Positions 58,752 to 64,000 of a stretch of 64,000 nucleotides of DNA are shown here, piece by piece (within the stretch, counting starts at the first letter, position 1; each line of letters begins with the position of its first letter). The DNA is taken from positions 62,001-126,000 of the forward strand of contig CBDCYS010000043.1 of assembly GCA_965224215.1 (NCBI GenBank), read 5' to 3'. The notes beneath the pieces were generated by a model. That model worked only from the letters and a program-made list of their open reading frames with translations, did not search any database and had not been told where the DNA came from. The translations under genes were made by a program, and so were the position numbers. Source of the DNA: CBDCYS01 sp965224215 (GTDB taxonomy: Bacteria; Acidobacteriota; Terriglobia; Bryobacterales; UBA6623).

Positions 58752-60194
58752 TCAGGCGAGGGCTTTGGTGATGACCTTGCCGCTTACGTCGGTCAGACGA
58801 AAGTCGCGGCCCATGTGGCGGTAGGTGAGCTTGGTGTGCTCCAGGCCCAGGTTGTGCAGGATCGTGGCCTGCAGGTCATGGATGTGGACTTCGTCCTCGA
58901 CGATCGTCAGGCCGAAGTCGTCGGTCTTGCCGATCACTTGCCCGCCCTTGATGCCGCCGCCGGCCAGCCACATGCTGTAGCCGTTGGGGTGATGGTCGCG
59001 CCCGGCGAAGTCAGCGTCGGCGGGTTTGCGCATCTCGGCCATCGGGGTGCGGCCAAACTCGCCTCCCCAGACAACCAAAGTGTCGTCGAGCAGGCCTCGT
59101 TGCTTGAGGTCTTTCAGGAGTGCGCCGACGGGTTTATCCGTCTTGTCGCAATTCTCCTTGAGTTTCCTGTTGATCTCGGTATGGTCGTCCCAGCTAGCGT
59201 GGGCCAGCATGATGCAGCGGACACCTCGCTCGACCATGCGGCGGGCTAGCAGGCAATTGGTTCCGTACTGGCGCGTTACATCGTCGTTGACGCCGTACGT
59301 GTCGAGGGTCGACTGCGATTCGTCGGAGAAGTCCAGCAGATCGGGCGCGGCGGATTGCATGCGAAACGCCAGCTCATAAGAGGCAATCCGGGACGCAATC
59401 TCCATGTCGCCCGTCTTGCGGTAGTGCTCTTCGTTCAGGTCACGCAAGGCGTCCAGGCTCGACCGCTGCAGATCACGGTCCACGCCGTCGGGGTTCGAGA
59501 GGTAGAGGATCGGGTCGCCGCTGCTGCGAAAGACGACTCCCTGGTAGGTGGAGGGCAGAAAACCGCTCGACCAGTTCGTGGATCCGCCGCTCGTGCCTTT
59601 GCCCGAGCTCAGGACGACGAAGCCTGGCAGGTTCTGTGACTCGCTGCCGAGCCCGTATGTCGCCCAAGCGCCAATCGTGGGACGGCCGACCAGCGGGCTC
59701 CCGGTCATCAGCAACGACTGCCCCGGATGATGATTGAACGCGTCGCTGCGCACCGAACGGATGAGGCAAATATCGTCCGCGGCGGCGCCAATGTGCGGCA
59801 GCCAGTCGCTGAACTCGGTACCGCTTTGGCCCTGCTTGATGAACTTCCGCGGGCTGGCCATCACCGATGCGGTTGGCTTGATGAAGGCCAGTTGCAGGTC
59901 CTTGATCACCGAGGCCGGCAGAGACTTGCCGTGCCATTTCTGCAATTCCGGCTTCGGGTCGTAAAGATCGACCTGGCTGGGCGCCCCGGCCTGGAACAGG
60001 AAAATGATGTTCTTGGCCTTCGGCGCGAAATGGGGGGCTTTCGGCGCCATGGGGTTGTCGCCGCTGGGACTACTCGTCGCGCTTCGGCCTTCGGCTGAGA
60101 GCAGCTGAGCCAGTGCGGCCGTGCCGAGCCCTCCGGCGCAACTGTTGAGGAAGCCGCGGCGTGATTGGATTTTTTGGAACTGTTCGAATGTCAT
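58752..60194 (-). CDS. DUF1501 protein with Tat-type signal
   Basis: 480 aa. Twin-arginine-like leader SRRGFLNSCAGGLGTAALAQ. The domain is that of planctomycete/acidobacterial DUF1501 (sulfatase-fold) proteins: NIIFLFQAGAPSQVDLYDPK, ICLIRSVRSDAFNHHPGQSL, HASWDDHTEINRKLKENCDK and LVVWGGEFGRTPMAEMRKPA, GRDHHPNGYSMWLAGGGIKG. Usually paired directly with a DUF1549/DUF1553 cytochrome; here a PAP2 gene stands between. Exported, function unknown. Confidence 0.9.
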   Translation of the reverse strand: MTFEQFQKIQSRRGFLNSCAGGLGTAALAQLLSAEGRSATSSPSGDNPMAPKAPHFAPKAKNIIFLFQAGAPSQVDLYDPKPELQKWHGKSLPASVIKDLQLAFIKPTASVMASPRKFIKQGQSGTEFSDWLPHIGAAADDICLIRSVRSDAFNHHPGQSLLMTGSPLVGRPTIGAWATYGLGSESQNLPGFVVLSSGKGTSGGSTNWSSGFLPSTYQGVVFRSSGDPILYLSNPDGVDRDLQRSSLDALRDLNEEHYRKTGDMEIASRIASYELAFRMQSAAPDLLDFSDESQSTLDTYGVNDDVTRQYGTNCLLARRMVERGVRCIMLAHASWDDHTEINRKLKENCDKTDKPVGALLKDLKQRGLLDDTLVVWGGEFGRTPMAEMRKPADADFAGRDHHPNGYSMWLAGGGIKGGQVIGKTDDFGLTIVEDEVHIHDLQATILHNLGLEHTKLTYRHMGRDFRLTDVSGKVITKALA

Positions 60195-60278
60195 TAGATA
60201 TTGATCCGTTGTTTCGTTGATCCGTTGTTTCGTGGAGCAGTCGATCCGTGACTTGTTCGCGGTCCCTTTGGCTGCTTG

Positions 60279-61094
60279 CTACAGCCTTCGGTCCAAGTTG
60301 AAATTCATGGTCACGGCCGCTCCTCCGCCTGCCGGAACCGTGACGCCCCAGGCCACGCGCCGGTTTTGGTCGAAGCCGGAGCGGCGAGATATGGTGCGCC
60401 CAATGATATATCCGATAGCCGCGCCGGCGACGACATCGGTGAGCCGATGCGCCCGGTCGTCCATGCGGGCATATCCCATATAGACCGCGGCCATGTAGGC
60501 CGGGATTCCCAGCTTTTTCCCGTAGTGATGCGACGTGACCGCTGCCCAAGCAAACGCTCCCGCGGTGTGTCCTGAAGGAAACGAGGCGTTATTCTGGCCA
60601 TTCGGGCGCTCACTCTGTACAACTCTCTTGATTCCAGTGACCAACGCTTGGCTGAGCACGTAGCCCTGAGACAGGCTGTAGGCATAACTTCGAAAGCGCG
60701 TGTTCTCCGTAGTGCCGCTGATCAGCAGGAAGCCAGCGAGGGCGGGCACCGTTACCCATTTCGCGCCCACGATGTCGCCGGGATGCCGAAAAGGTGATGG
60801 CTCCTTGTCCCGGAAATAGCCTTCCAATCGATCTTTCGGGACCGTGGCGACCCCAGTGGCAAGGCCCCCGATCAGGAGCGGGACGGCGTTGTCTTTCGCG
60901 AAAAGTGCGCCGAAGTTTCGCACAAGCTCGATGGGGAATTGCTTGAGGGTAGGCTCCCTTTGTTCCCGCTCCTGCTGCTGGGACTCCTGGCGCTCGGCAG
61001 GAGCCGGGTCTACCGGTTCCGTCGGCGCGGGTGTTCCGGCGGCGGCCACGGTCAGCCCGAGCCACACCACAACTCCGACGTTGAGAACCTTCAC
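60279..61094 (-). CDS. PAP2-superfamily phosphatase
   Basis: 271 aa from GTG 61094, with a GGGAG site before it and a signal-like N-terminus (KVLNVGVVVWLGLTVAAAG), then a Gln/Glu-rich linker (ERQESQQQEREQREP). Acid phosphatase motifs are complete: KRVVQSERPNG, PSGHTAGAFAWA and ARMDDRAHRLTDVVAG (Arg, His, Asp). Likely a periplasmic or membrane lipid phosphatase. It is inserted between the usual DUF1549 and DUF1501 partners; a 12-bp tandem repeat lies just upstream. Confidence 0.86.
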   Translation of the reverse strand: MKVLNVGVVVWLGLTVAAAGTPAPTEPVDPAPAERQESQQQEREQREPTLKQFPIELVRNFGALFAKDNAVPLLIGGLATGVATVPKDRLEGYFRDKEPSPFRHPGDIVGAKWVTVPALAGFLLISGTTENTRFRSYAYSLSQGYVLSQALVTGIKRVVQSERPNGQNNASFPSGHTAGAFAWAAVTSHHYGKKLGIPAYMAAVYMGYARMDDRAHRLTDVVAGAAIGYIIGRTISRRSGFDQNRRVAWGVTVPAGGGAAVTMNFNLDRRL

Positions 61095-61101
61095 ACTCCC
61101 G

Positions 61102-61149
61102 CCTATTCCCTCGCCTATTCCCTCGCCTATTCCCTCGACTATTCCCTAG
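61102..61149 (+). repeat. Four tandem 12-bp units spanning a stop codon
   Basis: CCTATTCCCTCG three times then ACTATTCCCTAG. The array covers the last codons of the DUF1549/1553 gene and ends 8 bp before the PAP2 start. On the coding strand each unit holds GAGGGA, a ribosome-site-like sequence. Confidence 0.8.
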
Positions 61150-63817
61150 TGATGAATTCGTCCAGATTCAGCAAAACCCGGCTGACCGCCACCCAGGTAG
61201 CCGCTTCGACCGCGGGAATGCCTTCGAGCGCCACGGCAAACAGAGTGTCTCGTTTCTGGGGATTAGCGTCTAGGTCTCGCTTCTGTTCGAGATAGAAGCC
61301 AAGTAAACGTTCCTGCTCCTGCGCGGTGGGCAATCGGGCCAACACCAACCGATAAGCATAATCGAGCCGGTCCGAAAATCTGTCGCCTGGGGAATCCTGC
61401 AAAACGCGCGCGGCAAAGGCCTGAGCGGATTCAAAGAAAACGTCGTCGTTGAGAAGGTTGAGCGCCTGCAGCGGGGTGTTCGACCGTTCCCGGCGGCAGT
61501 GCGTCGCGGACATATCAGGCGAATCGAAGTTCATCAAAAACGGATAGGGCACCGCTCGCTGAAAATGAATATAGAGGCCGCGCCGGTAAGCGTCTTTTCC
61601 TTCGCTCTGTTGCCACTTGACCTGGTCCGAATAGCCCAGCGCCGCCACGCCGTCGGGCTGCGGAGGCATCACGCTCTTGCCGCCGACCTTCGGATACAGA
61701 AGCCCGCTGACCGACAAGGCGCTATCGCGGATCAACTCTCCCGGCAAACGCATTCGCGCCTGCCGCGCCAGCAGAATATTGCCCGGGTCGGTTTGCTGCA
61801 ATCCGGGGCGATGGTTCGACGACTGGCGATAGGTGGCTGAAGTGACAATCTTCTTATGGAGTTTTTTCAAACTCCAACCCTGATCCATGAAATCGACCGC
61901 TAGCCAATCCAGTAACTCGGGATGAGACGGCTTCTCGCCTTGCGTTCCGAAATTCTCGGAGGAGAGAACAATTCCGCGTCCGAAATACTCCTGCCAAATT
62001 CGATTGACCGCCACCCGGGCCGTCAGCGGGTTGTCTCGTGATACGATCCAGGTCGCCAAATCGAGACGTGTTGGAACTGCGCCACGGCGGGTCTCTATTT
62101 GAGAAAGGAAGGCTGGGGAGCCTGGCGTGACCTCAAGGCCTTCACGATCCCAGCTTCCGCGAATGTGGATATGCGTTGTGCGCGGGGTGGCCAGCTCTTC
62201 AACACTCCGCGCCCGGCTTAGCGCGGGAGTCTCCTGATCGAGTGCAGTGAGCTGATTGAATGCTTCCTTGAAACCAAGCTCTTTGTAGTGATCCGCGGTG
62301 ACGACCCTGCCATAGTTTTTCAAGAAATACTTCGTGAGATCGTAGGCTTCTCGTTCCGTTCTTTGGCCGGGACTCTTGCGCAAAACCTGGTGCCCCTTAT
62401 CCATGTAGAGGGGCAGAACGTCGTAGCTGAGGTCCCAATCCGTCCACTTGCCAGGACTCGCGGCGGCTTCGAGCAACTTAGCTTCCCAAGGCGGTTGCAG
62501 CTCAGCGACTTTGTGCTTTTCGAGGATTTCGCGGCGCTTTTGGTGGTAGTCAGGCTGGGCGGCGAGGTAGGGGCCTAACTCGCCGGCGAGCGGGGCATCG
62601 ATATTGACTTCATCGATGCTGTTGAAGAATGCAAAGAAGCGGTAGTAGTCCTTCTGCGAAGTGGGATCGTATTTGTGATCGTGGCATTGCGCGCAACCCA
62701 CCAAGAGGGCCAACCAAACCGTGCCGACCGTGTTCGCGCGGTCGATCGTCTCCTCGAAGCGATATTGCTCAATGTTCACCCCACCCTCGCGGTTCTTGAG
62801 GGTGTTGCGGTGCAGGCCGGCCGCAACTCTTTGCTCGACGGTGGCGTTGGGGACAAGGTCTCCGGCGATCTGATCGATCGTGAACTGGTCAAACGGCAAA
62901 TCGTTATTGAAAGCGTTGATGACCCAGTGGCGATAGCGCCAAGCGTGCGGGCGTGGCGTATCCTTCTCGTAGCCGTCGCTATCGGCGTAACGTGCCAAGT
63001 CGAGCCAATGAGTCGCCCATTTTTCTCCATAATGTTTGGACTCGAGCAAGCGGCCGACCAGCCGCTCATAGGCATTCGAACTGGGATCGGAAACGAATTC
63101 CGCGACGATGTCGGGGCTCGGCGGCAGTCCGGTTAGATCCAGACTGAGCCTGCGAACCAGTGTTGCTTTGTCGGCCTCCCGAGAGGGTTCTATGCCCTCA
63201 CTTTCGAGTCGCGCGAGCACGAAGGCGTCAATACCATTTCGAACCCAGGAGCTATCATCAACTCGCGGGAGGGGCGGCCTTTTCGCTGGCAGAAAAGCCC
63301 AATGCGCCGACGTGGTTTCGGACTGATCATCGGCGCCCGGCTCGCTTTGGGTGATCTCCGCCTCGGGCCACTTAGCGCCCTGGTCGATCCAGCCGCGCAG
63401 CAGTCCGATTTCTTTGGCGGAAAGCCGTTCGCCAGCCGGTGGCATCACAACTTTCGGGTTCAGGCCGGCCACGAATTGGACAAGCTTGCTCGCCGCACTG
63501 TCGCCCGGAATGATTACCTGACCCGAGTATCCTCCCTTGAGCGCGGCTTGTTTGCGGTCGAGCCGCAGTCCATTCATTTGCTGTTGCGGTCCGTGGCAAA
63601 CATGGCAGCGCGACTTGAAAAGCGGCTCGATGTCGCCGCTGAAATCGACATCTTCCGAAGTTGCCGGCGGAAGGGCGGGCGCTGCGGCAGCGAGCGTGTT
63701 CCCGGACGGATAAACAAGGGTGGAGAGAAGCAAAAAAGCAAATGCAGCCACACACGGCCAACGGCCGGCAATAGCACAGCTCGTTCCGTGGGTTGGAGGT
63801 CGTTTCATCGCAGACAT
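61139..63817 (-). CDS. DUF1549/DUF1553/PSD1 cytochrome c protein
   Basis: 892 aa. Signal peptide (CVAAFAFLLLSTLVYPSGNT). Residues about 55-145 are a PSCyt1 cytochrome with heme motif in LFKSRCHVCHGPQQQMNGLR, and PPAGERLSAKEIGLLRGWID. DUF1549 follows (FVLARLESEGIEPSREADKA, LTGLPPSPDIVAEFVSD, ATHWLDLARYADSDGYEKD) and DUF1553 (LTARVAVNRIWQEYFGRGIV, FGTQGEKPSHPELLDWLAVD, NTPLQALNLLNDDVFFESAQ). Typical of planctomycetes, verrucomicrobia and Solibacter-type acidobacteria. Exported, presumed redox or polysaccharide-linked role; start 63817 or ATG 63808. Confidence 0.92.
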   Translation of the reverse strand: MSAMKRPPTHGTSCAIAGRWPCVAAFAFLLLSTLVYPSGNTLAAAAPALPPATSEDVDFSGDIEPLFKSRCHVCHGPQQQMNGLRLDRKQAALKGGYSGQVIIPGDSAASKLVQFVAGLNPKVVMPPAGERLSAKEIGLLRGWIDQGAKWPEAEITQSEPGADDQSETTSAHWAFLPAKRPPLPRVDDSSWVRNGIDAFVLARLESEGIEPSREADKATLVRRLSLDLTGLPPSPDIVAEFVSDPSSNAYERLVGRLLESKHYGEKWATHWLDLARYADSDGYEKDTPRPHAWRYRHWVINAFNNDLPFDQFTIDQIAGDLVPNATVEQRVAAGLHRNTLKNREGGVNIEQYRFEETIDRANTVGTVWLALLVGCAQCHDHKYDPTSQKDYYRFFAFFNSIDEVNIDAPLAGELGPYLAAQPDYHQKRREILEKHKVAELQPPWEAKLLEAAASPGKWTDWDLSYDVLPLYMDKGHQVLRKSPGQRTEREAYDLTKYFLKNYGRVVTADHYKELGFKEAFNQLTALDQETPALSRARSVEELATPRTTHIHIRGSWDREGLEVTPGSPAFLSQIETRRGAVPTRLDLATWIVSRDNPLTARVAVNRIWQEYFGRGIVLSSENFGTQGEKPSHPELLDWLAVDFMDQGWSLKKLHKKIVTSATYRQSSNHRPGLQQTDPGNILLARQARMRLPGELIRDSALSVSGLLYPKVGGKSVMPPQPDGVAALGYSDQVKWQQSEGKDAYRRGLYIHFQRAVPYPFLMNFDSPDMSATHCRRERSNTPLQALNLLNDDVFFESAQAFAARVLQDSPGDRFSDRLDYAYRLVLARLPTAQEQERLLGFYLEQKRDLDANPQKRDTLFAVALEGIPAVEAATWVAVSRVLLNLDEFITRE

Positions 63818-63902
63818 TTTTTTCGGCTGGGCTTTCGGTTGATCTCTTCTTTCGGTTGATCTATAGGGTCGCCAGAGTCGCCCCTCGGCAAGCAGCTGAG
63901 TC

Positions 63903-63930
63903 CATTATAACCCTGGATTTTAGCCAGATA
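63903..63930 (-). promoter_or_regulatory. Candidate promoter for the DUF1549 gene cluster
   Basis: On the minus strand a perfect TATAAT (about 63908-63903) is preceded, 16 bp away, by TTATCT as a weak -35. It lies about 85 bp before the start at 63817. Only the -10 box is convincing. The remaining bases to 64000 show no gene. Confidence 0.35.
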
Positions 63931-64000
63931 AGGTCCGTTTGAGCCATTCAGCCGAGATCTCCGATCAGTGACTGGGGCCGGTTTCGATCTCCCGAGTTGC

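Overview
The window is a bacterial chromosome segment, most like an Acidobacteriota genome of the Solibacter/Bryobacter type; a planctomycete-like lineage is the main alternative. The pointers are a DUF1549/DUF1553 cytochrome with a DUF1501 protein, sulfatases, a DUF1080 protein, a GldA/GldF-GldG/DUF4340 ABC cassette, an NfrB-like glycosyltransferase with an MshEN tail, DinB and cupin proteins, and a cytochrome c/XoxJ pair. This is inference from gene content; no rRNA or marker phylogeny is available.

Layout. 1-13 kb is a decayed, transposon-rich zone: a frameshifted methyltransferase, a cargo-bearing IS1595-family element (IS-B1), a diheme cytochrome gene broken by a frameshift and by IS-A1, integrase and IS110 remnants, a cytochrome c-DinB fusion next to an XoxJ-like gene beheaded by an IS1380-family element, then IS-A2. 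14-18.5 kb is one large Lhr-type helicase. 18.5-21.4 kb holds a small inverted-repeat element and a dispersed repeat unit split by IS-A3 and IS-A4. 21.4-31.5 kb is mostly normal chromosome: sulfatase, LolA-like/TlpA fusion, NfrB-like transferase, tRNA-Asp, M29 peptidase, hydrolase and a cold-shock protein, with one IS1380-derived MITE. 31.6-35.1 kb is a three-level nest (IS-A5 containing IS-B2 containing a MITE). 35.4-38.3 kb is an IS1-family transposon carrying an XRE-ImmA gene and two other cargo genes. 38.5-43.3 kb is the Gld-type ABC operon. 43.3-49.6 kb has a broken metalloprotease, cupins, arsenate reductase, a second copy of the dispersed repeat, a sulfatase-like lipoprotein and DinB. 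49.8-53.6 kb is a DUF1080 gene split by a 3.1-kb composite insertion. 53.5-58.3 kb carries scpB, scpA and a long repeat coiled-coil protein. 58.7-63.8 kb carries DUF1501, PAP2 and DUF1549/1553 genes.

Mobile DNA is the dominant story. Exact element boundaries could be read from matching target-site duplications: 8 bp for IS1595- and IS1-family copies and 5 bp for IS1380-derived units. These allow reconstruction of the pre-insertion genes and the order of events. Several elements share one design: a sigma-70-like promoter whose -35 lies at or near the terminal repeat and whose -10 sits 6-8 nt before the start codon, so leaderless messages are expected. Two element types carry cargo genes: IS-B (a 50-aa basic protein and a 266-aa membrane/coiled protein) and the IS1-family unit (an 81-aa basic protein, a 167-aa unknown and an XRE-ImmA regulator/protease).
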